In this document: one piece after another, positions 1 through 8,762 of the stretch
How the letters are laid out: each line of letters opens with the position of its first letter
Position numbering within the stretch: the first letter of the stretch is position 1
Assembly: GCA_003427395.1 (NCBI GenBank)
Contig: BFEA01000260.1
Span: 563,631-585,297, forward strand
DNA from: Chara braunii
Taxonomy: Eukaryota > Streptophyta > Charophyceae > Charales > Characeae
Reading direction: 5' to 3'
Length of the DNA: 21,667 nt
Made by a program: the position numbers and the translations under genes
Notes under the pieces: model-generated
Databases searched by the model: none
What the model was told of the DNA's origin: nothing
What the model saw: the letters and a program-made list of their open reading frames with translations, nothing else

Positions 1-232
1 CTCCAACCCTTCATCCTCCTCCATCACCCACACCGGTCCGCCATAGCCAACCACCGCTAACCCTTCTTCCTCCTCCATCACCCACACCCGTCCACCATAG
101 CCGACCACCTCCAACCCTTCCCCCTCTTCCATCACCCACACCCGTCCACCATAGCCGACCACCCGCTAACCCTTCTTCCACCTCCATCACCTACGCCCGT
201 CCACCATAGCCGACCACCTCAACCCTTTCTCG
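1..232. repeat. 54-bp tandem repeat (about 4.3 copies)
   Basis: The heptamer AACCCTT recurs at 5, 59, 113, 168 and 221, a period of 53-55 bp. Each unit carries CTCCATCACCCACACC followed by GTCCACCATAGCCGACCACC with a few substitutions. The array is cut by the left window edge, so its true length is unknown. It is pyrimidine-rich on the + strand. A period of 54 is divisible by three, so it could encode an 18-residue repeat, but I see no gene context for one. Confidence 0.9.
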
Positions 233-345
233 CTTATCACCTCCCTCATCCTCTCGAGGGCCGAAGGGGCCGCAAGGGGGCATGGAAAGCCCCGGGTAGG
301 GCCGGTTAGGAAGAGGCGAGGATCAAGGTCGATTAGGACGTGAGA

Positions 346-347
346 CT

Positions 348-417
<70 letters not shown>
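346..417. repeat. (CT)n microsatellite
   Basis: An almost uninterrupted CT dinucleotide run of about 72 bp with one TT interruption near its start (360-362). It creates an artificial Leu-Ser repeat in one reading frame, which should not be taken as protein. Confidence 0.97.
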
Positions 418-420
<3 letters not shown>

Positions 421-510
421 CCTTCAAACTCTTTAACCCTCACCTCTTTCCGTTCTCCTTCCCCTCCATGGCATGTGACTAACCTCTACCCTCACCTGTT
501 ACATTGTCAG

Positions 511-771
511 GGAACGAACGGAAAGGAACTTAGTCCTCGCTTGGTGGAAAGCGAGGGCAAGGGAAGGGTTGCCGGTCCGTTGTGCCACCAAGAAGGAAAG
601 GATACGGGACTATTGAGTGCATTTGCGAAAGGGAAAAGGAGTGCTGATTTTGGACGAGGTCAGTTTGACTCAACCACCCTCCCGGAACGCATGACTGAGG
701 CGATTGGATGGCTTGCCTATGTGAACGGGGAGGGAACTCATAAGGGAAAATGGAAGGCAAAAACAACTTAG
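511..771 (+). CDS. Possible terminal exon or ORF tail, unrecognised
   Basis: This frame is open through the CT repeat and ends at TAA 769-771. The part after 510 has protein-like composition (residues such as KGKRSADFGRGQFDSTTLPE) and is preceded by a pyrimidine-rich stretch ending in TTGTCAG at 510, which would serve as a 3' splice site. I do not recognise the sequence. A purine run follows at 778-790 and then TGTGTTGACCCC at 792, an arrangement like a polypurine tract and LTR start. It could therefore be the tail of another retroelement ORF. It may equally be chance. Confidence 0.15.
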   Translation, partial: GTNGKELSPRLVESEGKGRVAGPLCHQEGKDTGLLSAFAKGKRSADFGRGQFDSTTLPERMTEAIGWLAYVNGEGTHKGKWKAKTT

Positions 772-775
772 GATT

Positions 776-3286
776 GCGGGAAGGGGGGCGATGTGTTGAC
801 CCCGATGAGGATTGTACTTGGTCATTTGTCTTGTATGGTCTTGCGCAAGTGAGTAGCTAGGGGCGGTTTGGACGGGGCTGGGCCCGTGGATGAGGGCTAG
901 GGTGAGAGATTGGCTAAGGAAAGGACTTGGATTCGGCTTAAGCCATGGATGCGGGATGAGTTGAGACCGGGCGCTTGGGTGAATGGCTGATGCGTGGACT
1001 TGGTTTGTGTGGAGGTTGCATGAAATGTCTCTCTCATGTGCAATGCGACCCCTGAAAGGACTAAGGGGGGCCTTGGATAGGTGATGCGATGCTAGTGGCT
1101 CTCACAAAAAAAATATAGCGGCTAGGGGTCCGGGCGCCGCCGCCCTACCCCAAGGATGTTGTCGGGGCTGTCCCGAGCCACTAGACCTAGTGAAAAGGTG
1201 CGTGGCCCAATGGATGACGCTTGGCCTGCGCACGGTAAGAAGATAAACTCTCAATGAATTCCCTGGACTGCCTGCGTTTTGGAAGTAGCAATTGCCTTGT
1301 CAGACTTAACTGAATCGAGAAAACGCCTCGAGTGTCAAAGAGCTACCATCTTGACGCGAGAGTGGAGCTACATCCCCCAATGTAAAACCCTCTTGCAACT
1401 GGCCCATCCCCATCCATCTCAAAGCACTAGGTGGGGGTGCCCCTGGGATGAACGACCCGGGCCCTGAGTGTGAGCGTGGGCGGGTCGAGCCAAGTGGGAC
1501 CCGCAGTGGGGTCGACCAAGGCTCGAAAGTCCTTCAGGGTGCGGCCCCTACAAAAATGGTGGAAGTGTCGGGTACTGGGTTACATTGATCCTGACGATCT
1601 CGAGGGGGGCGCCCGACGCATGACCATTAACATAGACATAAAGATAAGGAATATGGGTTTGTGTATGCTCTATCCCTTGAGAAAATCAGATTTGAGGGTG
1701 GCTGGGCGCATGGCAAGGCCAGGTCTGGAGGAGGAACATGCATGCTTGTACTTTTTGATCAGCCATCTCCTTTGGAGATGACTCTAGGCCTCCTTCCCTT
1801 TGACTGATGTTCGTCAGGCCAGGGAAGCCTTGAGCAAGCCGCAGGTCGACCCTTCCTCTTCGTATGAAAGAAGGGCTCCGGTTACCTGGCAGGCGGTTGG
1901 GATTCCGGGCCAGTCCGGGTTCCAATGAAAATCCCGCGGCGGAGTGATCCAACCGACCTGGGTACTTCTCTTCTCCTCTTCGGAGCCCAGCGGGCTTCGT
2001 GCACCGCACTTAAATGCTTGAAGGAACCTCATATGAACACAAACGGTAATCAAGAAGAAACGATCCTGCCCTATGAACGGACACACAAGCAAAGATAAGG
2101 GAATGAAGGGAGTTGCTAGACTCCAGAAAAAAACTAGCTCACCTTTGAAGATGCTCACGAGAAGGAACCGGACACTATTGTGTGGAAGTTACGGGCGACT
2201 GGCACACACTGTCCTGAGTGAAAATTGTGAGCAATGGGTAGGAAGCGTTGGGTGCACATGGGGAAAGGCACTTGTATTATGTGCGTTCCACTTGGGGCTT
2301 GTGTTTGCATGATGGGGATTCGAGCATCCTGCCTTTCGGAAGGAAAGGATTGGTTTGCGCCGGCCGGTGCGAGATGCGGAATGGTCGTCCTCTTTGAAGT
2401 TCACCGGGTTCCGTGTGTGGGGGTCGGACCACCGGGCTGTCAGGCAAGGGTTGGTTCCGTCGGCTGATTAGTAGCATTCTCACCCGAGCGGTCCGAGCAT
2501 GGCTCGACGACCTTGCCCAGGCGGGGTGTGAAACGTCTTCAAGCGGGGCGGCTGCTTGTCGGCAGGCGGCAGGGGGACCACTGCATACGGGGCAAGGAAG
2601 GAGCCTCGGAGGCGATTGAAAACTTCTCGTAGCATGGCTTGGAAAAAGCTGATTCTTGTCGGACCGATGAAAGTGAATGCCTGGATGGCACCGAGATATG
2701 CGCGGTGATTCCAGAGATTAACGGTGGGTACACTAGTGGCAAGTCGGGATAGGGTATTCTAGGTAAAGAGAAAAGGGCGAATGCCTTGCCGAGACCTGGG
2801 TACCGCGCTCGCGACGGTTGAGCTGTGCTTGAGGTATGGGGTAAAGCCCTGCTGATAGTAACATTGGAGAGACCATTTCCGGGGAAAAGGTCGGTGAGGA
2901 GATGACCGACCTGTGTGTGACGATTGCCTGAGTTCTGTTTTTTTGTGCCTCCCTCTGTAAAGTTGCCTGATGTGTGTTGGATGGAGATCGGATTTCTAGT
3001 CTATTCTCAACCCCTGCCTAAGTCTGCACGAGTGAGAGAACATGAGGAAAAGGTTGGATAGGAGTCGGAAGAGAGTGAAACCAAGAAAAAGGAATGTGAG
3101 CGGCTGGTGATCAATTGGGGGTATGGTAGGGCAATGGCACCTGGGAAATGAATAAGAAAAGTTAGGAAGACCCGGATGAGGGGTCTGAAAACAATTCTCA
3201 TCTAGAAAAGGAAAAGCAAACCATCTGACCATGAGGGGCCGTGTGGTGCTCTCATGTGGGAAACAGGACAAGCGCCGGGAAACAAG
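776..3286. other. Long region without recognisable genes; possible 5' LTR/leader
   Basis: No open frame here has recognisable motifs or convincing length. The left end has a purine-rich run (GCGGGAAGGGGGGCGA, 776-791) directly followed by TGTGTTGACCCC, which could be a polypurine tract and LTR 5' terminus. The right part leads into accessory copy A. An AG|GTAAAG sequence at 2761-2768 would fit a 5' splice donor. I could not find a matching sequence after the integrase, so calling this an LTR is only a suggestion. Confidence 0.3.
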
Positions 3287-4095
3287 ATGGCGCGATGGTT
3301 GTCGCCTCCCGTCTACTCTAGTGGTCCGGAAATGCCTATAGAGGTAAGGGATGGGGTATCTGTTGTTCTTCCGGAAGAAGGGACGTGGACCGACCTAGAA
3401 CCGGCCTATGAAACCGTGATGCTGGACGAGAAGGACGCGTTCCTCTGGATAGAGACAATCTGGACTAAGGTCAGCCTGACGAGACTTTCACCGAGCTTGA
3501 TGGACCTAGAATTCCGGGGAACACTGGAAGCTCGAGGATGGGTCTACCTATCACAGGAATTGGAAAATGCAATGGTAGTGGGACTAGTATTGGGCACGAC
3601 ACCGGATCAGCTGTTTAGGCAAGCGGAACAGGAAGTGGTATGGGCAGCATGTCAGCGGGCAGAAATGAAGATGGAAAGGATGGAGGTGCGAGTAGAACTC
3701 GGGGACCGGAAAAATATGAGACGTCCCCTTAGGGCAATGAGGTGCGTGCTGCCCCCGTTTTTGGTGGATGCAGTCTTTGGGACTAGGGATAGACTGGAAC
3801 GTATATGCCAATCAATGACACGCCTGAGGCTGTACCAATGTGCTAGACAAGACTTCTTTAAACTGTCGGTGGAAGCAGGGTCGTTTGAAGGAAACTGGAC
3901 GGAAGAATTAGCGAAGGTGTTAAACCTCCTCAGCGCGGACGAAGTTTTTGTTCTTAGTCTGGTGTATTGGCGGATAGTTTACCGAAACACGGCGGCGGGG
4001 GATTCTTGGAAGGGTTGAAAGAGATGTTCCTAGACGAGGAGGAGGATTTCAGTGGTGAGGAGGACGGGGACGAGATAGAGGACTGGGACTTCTGA
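3287..4095 (+). pseudogene. Accessory paralog A, frameshifted
   Basis: This is the first of four related ORFs upstream of gag; the function is unknown and I do not recognise the family. I chose the ATG at 3287 (AAGATGG, strong Kozak context) although the frame is open from an earlier ATG at 3254. Shared blocks are GVSVVLP near the N-terminus, FLWIETIW, a middle block WVYLSQE followed by GLVLGTTP, then RVELGD and LPPFLVDAVFGT. The frame ends prematurely at TGA 4016-4018. Shifting back by one base in the G run at 3997-4001 restores an acidic tail ending at TGA 4093-4095, so one G was probably lost. The region after the shift (GGFLEGLKEMFLDEEED) aligns with the tail of copy D, which supports both the shift and the homology. 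The predicted protein would be about 268 residues with no signal peptide or membrane segment. Confidence 0.7.
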
Positions 4096-4149
4096 GGGGG
4101 GGGCTTACTTGGGAAAAACGGGTTGTCGACTATATGCAGGTAGGGGACG

Positions 4150-4915
4150 ATGGCCCGGGAACTCGAGCTGTGGGACTGCACCTGGGAACCAAGACGAGTC
4201 GGAAGGGGAGTAGAGATGTCAATACCGTCGAGCAATGAATGGAAAGGGACCACATGTGATTGGCGGGGGTATGAGATTGTGCCGGAGCTATCGTACCTAT
4301 GGATAGAGCGCGTACCTATGGATAGAGCGTGTCTGGAACCCGTTGAGGGAGGAGGAAGGATGGAAAGAGATTGCGGAAGGAAGGGTGGAATCAATCGGGA
4401 CGATCGTTCTCTCTGAACAAGGTTGGCACCTCTTCTGCACGACGCTTGCGGCAGGACAGAACCCGATGTGGCTTTTAGGGGACGCTGAGGCAAGGGCTCG
4501 GCAGGCGGGGGAAAGTTTTGCTAACAAAGGTTGGGATACGGTCAGCAGTAGAGTCGTGATGGGAGGATGGAAAGAATTTAAACCGCCTGGCCCCCGAATC
4601 AAGACTTGGGTGCCCGAATTCGTGGCGGACTGGTTTGGGGGTCTTGATCACGTAACAGAGGTAGCCAACGCAATGGAGCGAACACACGTAAACTGCGCAT
4701 GGCTGGCGGGGGAATTCTATAGGACGTCCTTGAAATACGGGCCCTTCCATGGTGATAGAGCCTGGGAGGTCCTTATCATTCTGGATATCGAAAGGAATGA
4801 CTGACAGGAGGTGGCCCCGAAAACTAGGGAGGCCATAATCCGCCGTGAGGTAGCGGCAACACCTTGCTATGTGGATGATGTGTTCAAACTGTTCGAAGTA
4901 CTGTGGTCCGACTAA
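4150..4915 (+). pseudogene. Accessory paralog B, frameshifted and with nonsense codon
   Basis: The second paralog starts at ATG 4150 (GACGATGG), 54 bp after the end of A. It shares GVEMSIP, LSYLWIERV, TIVLSEQGWHLF, a block RVVMGGWKEFKPP, VPEFVADWFGG and YGPFHGDRAWEVLIIL with the other copies. A perfect 19-bp tandem duplication (4292-4329) pushes the frame by +1; removing one unit joins the two halves into a sequence matching the family. A TGA at 4802-4804 then interrupts the same frame, and the reading continues to TAA 4913-4915 through IIRREVAATPCYVDDVFKLF, which aligns with the tail of copy C. The role is unknown. Fold, localisation and partners cannot be inferred from sequence alone. Confidence 0.7.
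4292..4329 (+). repeat. 19-bp perfect tandem duplication inside copy B
   Basis: CGTACCTATGGATAGAGCG occurs twice in direct succession (4292-4310 and 4311-4329). Nineteen is one more than a multiple of three, which exactly explains the change from the frame of the N-terminal part to the frame of the rest of copy B. Confidence 0.95.
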
Positions 4916-4999
4916 ACGCAGGAAAGTCGTGGGGCCAGGTAAATAGGGAGGAAAATTGCTAAGACAAGGGAATGGGATATCTGGCCATTGTAGGGTTCA

Positions 5000-5812
5000 A
5001 TGTCGATTGCGAGCCAGGAGATCAAAGGCAAGTGCGTGATGACGCGAAGAAGGACGTTCCTCGAGGAACGCCGCTTGGGCATTGAGCCGCCTAGGGAAGT
5101 ACCAGGTGGGGTAGAGGTTAGCTTGCCGGCGGCAAGTGAAGGTTGGCAACAGGTGGCAGATTGGGTCGGGGTCGAGCTTGCGGAAAATATGGTCTACTTG
5201 GTGACGAAAGTTGAGTGGCGTGTGGATGAGAATGGGGAATGGAGCCCGGACCCGCGGGAGCTTGTGCGTGCAAAAGGACGGCTGTGTGTGTCACAGGATG
5301 GGTGGCGGGAGTTCGGAGTTCGGCTGGCATCAGGAGAAGACCCGTTGAGCATGTTTGAAGGGGCATGGCAGTTAGTATGGCGAGCGGGGTTTGAGTTCGC
5401 AGATCCAGGGGTTGACGATGTAACAACGGATCTTAGGGTAGCCATGGTCGGGAGTTTCGAATTGCCTAGTGAAAATGAACAAATGAGGCTGCCGCCCTTC
5501 CTGCTGGAAAGGCTGGGTGGTCTGGGACTTATTAGACAAGCAGTAGCCGACCTCGTAAGCCTGACATATGAAGATGCGATGGTACATCGAGAATACTATC
5601 GGGCCTTCCTAGAAATGGACCCGTTCAGTGGAGAGCAGAAGTACGAGGTGTTGCACATCCTGCGTGTTGTGTTTAGCACCAGGCCGAGGGCTCCGGTCGT
5701 GGGAGATGAGGTCCTGTGGGGTGTCATCCGACGGGAAATAAGTCAAGGGATGGTGTACGTGGATGATCTGTACCGATTGTATGAGCCGATGGACGTAGGG
5801 ACGGACCAATAA
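5000..5812 (+). CDS. Accessory paralog C, intact ORF of unknown function
   Basis: The third paralog, and the only one fully open: 270 residues from ATG 5000 to TAA 5810-5812. An in-frame ATG at 5039 (MTRRRTFLEER) is an alternative start. Family blocks in order are GGVEVSLPAASEGW (about residues 35-48), a short hydrophobic strand MVYLVTKVEW, LCVSQDGWREFG, LASGEDPLSMFEGA, MRLPPFLLERLGG, MDPFSGEQKYEVLHIL and a C-terminal VIRREISQGMVYVDDLYRLY. There is no signal peptide, membrane helix, zinc motif or recognisable catalytic signature. The spacer to B is 84 bp and contains TTGTAG|G a few bases before the start, a possible splice acceptor. It is closest to B at the C-terminus (both have VDD followed by a bulky hydrophobic pair). 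I do not recognise the family and assign no function. Confidence 0.65.
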   Translation: MSIASQEIKGKCVMTRRRTFLEERRLGIEPPREVPGGVEVSLPAASEGWQQVADWVGVELAENMVYLVTKVEWRVDENGEWSPDPRELVRAKGRLCVSQDGWREFGVRLASGEDPLSMFEGAWQLVWRAGFEFADPGVDDVTTDLRVAMVGSFELPSENEQMRLPPFLLERLGGLGLIRQAVADLVSLTYEDAMVHREYYRAFLEMDPFSGEQKYEVLHILRVVFSTRPRAPVVGDEVLWGVIRREISQGMVYVDDLYRLYEPMDVGTDQ

Positions 5813-5941
5813 AAGAGGTCAAGGAAAGAAAAGGAAGGTTCAAGCTAGAAACCGGGGAATGTTCGGGCGGGAGTTGAAGATAAAATGAAATAAGTAAAAC
5901 CGCTTGCCATTCAAACTGTGTAGGGGACTACTAAGTCAAAA

Positions 5942-6727
5942 ATGGCGATGAGACGCGCTCAGATGTTGCGACATTCCACACACCCGCGGCCACCTACGGA
6001 AAGTGGAGGCGGATGGGAGGTATCGCTCCCAGCAAGCTACATGATCCAAGGATTGGACACCGAATGGAGGGTCGTGACCCTGGGAAGAGGTCAGGCGTTC
6101 CTGATGGTGGAATGTTTGTGGGATGGTATGAGAATTAACAGGGGGCCGGGGGACGATCTGTATACAGATCTTAGGGTAGCGGGGACCATATACCTGTCGG
6201 AACTTGGATGGTACATGCTAGGAACGAAATTGGCATTAGGTCACGGGTTGCTACCAATTTTCCAGAGGGCTACTACGATGTTGAGCAGGGTGGGCCAGGA
6301 AGTGCGGGGGAGAAGAAACGTGGGATTGAGAGCTCGGGTGGAGGTCGGAGGCTGGCGAGAGTTTAAGGCCCCAATGACCGGGTTGAGGTGTCGAGTTCCT
6401 CGTTTTATGGTGGACTTGGTATTCGGTACCCTCAAGAGAGCTAGGGACCTGGTGGATTCGACCCTGGTCTAGATCCATCTCTTCCGACCACAAACAACAA
6501 GCATGTTCTACGATGTGTCGGTTAGACATGGGCCCTACTGGGGGAATCAGGCCTGGGAACTACTCGAATTACTCGAGATCTTGATATTCGGATTGCCCCA
6601 CCTGTCGTTTGAAGAATATGAGTCAATAATTATCAAGGAAATTGAGATAGGGGAAAATTACCTTGCTGGGTTGGCTGACCTGTTCGAGGAACTAGATGAG
6701 CAGGGCAGGCCTGAGGGACCAGCATGA
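5942..6727 (+). pseudogene. Accessory paralog D, one nonsense codon
   Basis: The fourth paralog starts at ATG 5942 (AAAATGGCG, good Kozak) and shares GGGWEVSLPASY, AFLMVECLW, DLRVAGTIYLSELGWYM, RVEVGGWREFKAP, LRCRVPRFMVDLVFGT and HGPYWGNQAWELLELL. The frame is broken only by TAG at 6470-6472, after which it continues without a shift to TGA 6725-6727. A CAG-to-TAG change would explain it. The C-terminal part (ENYLAGLADLFEELDE) is acidic and aligns with copy A rather than with B or C, as does the VDxVFGT block. The full product would be about 260 residues. Function unknown. Confidence 0.7.
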
Positions 6728-6829
6728 GAAAACGCGTCGGGAAGAGGTAGGGAAATAAAGGATGGGTACTAGGATAAGCAGGCAGCTATCAGCAAAAGAG
6801 GGACAGTGGTTGGAGTTCCGGCCGACTCA

Positions 6830-7102
6830 ATGACGCGGCAAGGAGGAACTAGGAAGACCACCCACTCCAAAAATTATGGGGCACCTGAAGGTCGAAAAGC
6901 CAAAAGGGCCATCCTGGATAAGGAGGCCACTGGGCTCAAACACCGCCCTAAGAGCCAAAGCGCGACAGTAAAAAAATGCCAAGCAGCGGCGGCAAGTTCC
7001 CCGGCGGGAGAAAAACCTGAAGGACGCCCTGGGAAAGAAAAGTCAGGAGAATCGGACCGATTAATATACGACGCAAAAAACATGGGAATAGGCGGGTGTT
7101 AG
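6830..7102 (+). CDS. Small basic ORF between copy D and gag
   Basis: An open frame of 90 residues from ATG 6830 to TAG 7100-7102, strongly basic (many Lys and Arg, e.g. RKAKRAILDKE and GRPGKEKSGE) with an alanine run in the middle. Composition suggests a disordered, nucleic-acid-binding type of segment, but there is no recognisable domain. It may be a real accessory ORF, an unspliced leader, or a fifth degenerate unit. I see no clear similarity to copies A-D. Confidence 0.3.
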   Translation: MTRQGGTRKTTHSKNYGAPEGRKAKRAILDKEATGLKHRPKSQSATVKKCQAAAASSPAGEKPEGRPGKEKSGESDRLIYDAKNMGIGGC

Positions 7103-7137
7103 GGCCGGGACTAGGGCAGTTATGAACAACCGACCAC

Positions 7138-7170
7138 TTTTTTTCGCAATTTTTTTTTTTCCATGTGCAG
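7138..7170 (+). promoter_or_regulatory. Candidate 3' splice acceptor before gag
   Basis: T7 (7138-7144), CGCAA, then T11CC (7150-7162) followed by ATGTGCAG ending at 7170: a very strong polypyrimidine tract plus CAG|G. Fourteen bases later comes ATG 7184 in good context (GAAATGG). That ATG opens a frame of about 51 codons ending near 7338, overlapping the gag frame in another phase. This suggests either a spliced gag leader or a frameshift near the repeated AAAGCT(T)GGGG at 7316-7335. Confidence 0.45.
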
Positions 7171-7379
7171 GCTAGGTAAAGAAATGGCGACTGAGGAAGG
7201 AATCGATGACCAGCAGAGCGGAGGGAATCAGGGCACGAATGGGGATGGGGAACGAAACAAGGGATCAGTCAGGGATCGAGAATCAGCCAAACTGAAAGGA
7301 TGCCTCAATTGGAGAAAGCTTGGGGAAAGCTGGGGGTAGCAAAAGGGGACCTCAGGAAAACAGGGAAGGGGGAAACGAT

Positions 7380-8762
7380 ATGAGAACAAGCCCTCGGAAC
7401 TCAGCAGGAGTCACCCCTAAAAAGACAAAAGTCTCGGATGCCAGCCGTAGATTGGCAGAGATAGAAAAGCAGACTGCAGAATTTAAGGCAAGGCTTATCG
7501 AGCAGATAATGGCCGAGGATGAAGAAGACCCGCAAGGCGCAGGGTCATGTGAGGGAAGCAGGACCGGTCAGGACGAGGCTAGGTATGAGGGGAAGGATAA
7601 TAACCACAAAGGAACGCCTAGTAAGAAGAGGAAGGACAAAAACGACCCCCCGACGAAGGAGAGGGAAAACGCTATGACCCCACCCGCCATCGACAGCGGC
7701 ACTAGCAGACTGCCCGCCACGCCGAAAGTAACAGGGGCATGTGACGGACTCTCGAACCTTAGGGAAAGAGTGCTAGGATGGTTCGACCCAGAAGGAACAC
7801 CGAAAACCAGGGAGAAGCAGAGGGAAAGCAAGGAAGGGAAAGGCACCAGTGCGGCCGGAGAAGCGGGTGGCTCCGAAGATGGCCTCAAGAGGGTAGTCGC
7901 CACCCTCACCAGGACACTAAACAAAAACCAGGGGTATCTCGCAGATGCAAAGAAGAAACTCACGTTCGACGGGGCCAACATTACGGAGTTTCTAATAGAC
8001 TATGAGAACCTAGCAGCCTTACTGAAATGGACGGAAGAGGAAAAGATGGAGCACCTAGGGCAGCACGTGTCGCTAAGCTTGGGAAGGGACAGTATGGCCA
8101 TCGTCGTCTCCAGTGGATCCTGGAAAGAAACCAGGAATGAGATGATGAGGAAATACCTGAAGGCAGAGAAAATGGCGACAGAGGCCGAATTAGCCGCAGT
8201 CCAGAGGAAAAACTATGCGACTTACAATGATTTCCTAAGCGCATTTACGTTAGTGGCGCTGCGAATTCCCGGGGTAACGGACCGCATAATGAGTAAATAC
8301 TTTCTCAGGCAGTTTTTCGAGTTTGATAAAGATAAGATTTTGTCAGTATACCAGCAGACCAGTAAGTTCGAATACACGAGAGATGTGGACTTCAGCATAG
8401 TAACAGACCTTGCGGAAAAGACAGTGGTCACCGAGACGCTAGCCCTGCTTAAGAAAGGGGAGGTCATAGATCGGACCGGGAAAACGGGGGATAAGGTCAA
8501 GAAGGGGATAAAGAGTCTGCACAAACAGGTGCACGGGGTTGACAGCAAGATGGACAGAATGGAAAATGCGCTGTTAGTAATGCAGGCGCAAGTGTCAAAA
8601 CCCGCCCTCCCGCCCCAAGAGGTCGTGGTTCCAGCAGCTGTAGCAAACCGGGGGTTTGGCAGGAGGGACCCGGCCAACGGACAATGCAAGTATTGCACCA
8701 TGATTGGGCACTTCGTACGGGCCTGTCCGAGACTCAATCACGATATCGAGCGGCAGAGGTGA
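7380..8762 (+). CDS. gag: Gag polyprotein (capsid and CCHC nucleocapsid)
   Basis: Structural Gag of a Ty3/gypsy element, which assembles the virus-like particle and packages element RNA. The frame is open from 7296; the first ATG in it is 7380, giving 460 residues. The N-terminal part (to about codon 190 of this CDS) is charged and low-complexity. A retrotransposon capsid-like helical region follows, from KKLTFDGANITEFLIDYE to AEKTVVTETLALLKK, then a short predicted coiled coil around KMDRMENALLVMQ. Near the C-terminus is one perfect zinc knuckle, CKYCTMIGHFVRAC (8685-8726), with C-x2-C-x4-H-x4-C spacing. It stops at TGA 8760-8762, but the same frame continues open for 228 codons. The real N-terminus may lie upstream at ATG 7184 in another frame. 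Confidence 0.85.
   Translation: MRTSPRNSAGVTPKKTKVSDASRRLAEIEKQTAEFKARLIEQIMAEDEEDPQGAGSCEGSRTGQDEARYEGKDNNHKGTPSKKRKDKNDPPTKERENAMTPPAIDSGTSRLPATPKVTGACDGLSNLRERVLGWFDPEGTPKTREKQRESKEGKGTSAAGEAGGSEDGLKRVVATLTRTLNKNQGYLADAKKKLTFDGANITEFLIDYENLAALLKWTEEEKMEHLGQHVSLSLGRDSMAIVVSSGSWKETRNEMMRKYLKAEKMATEAELAAVQRKNYATYNDFLSAFTLVALRIPGVTDRIMSKYFLRQFFEFDKDKILSVYQQTSKFEYTRDVDFSIVTDLAEKTVVTETLALLKKGEVIDRTGKTGDKVKKGIKSLHKQVHGVDSKMDRMENALLVMQAQVSKPALPPQEVVVPAAVANRGFGRRDPANGQCKYCTMIGHFVRACPRLNHDIERQR

Noticed and set aside
1-232. CRISPR array
   Set aside because: The 54-bp units are contiguous with no unique spacers, and the genome is eukaryotic.
340-510. Open frame with a Leu-Ser repeat
   Set aside because: It is the translation of the CT microsatellite.
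3954-4493. 179-codon minus-strand frame
   Set aside because: Shadow of accessory copies A and B; Ser/Pro-rich, typical of antisense of the coding strand.
7568-8737. Minus-strand frames opposite gag
   Set aside because: Antisense of a clear Gag with capsid and CCHC knuckle.
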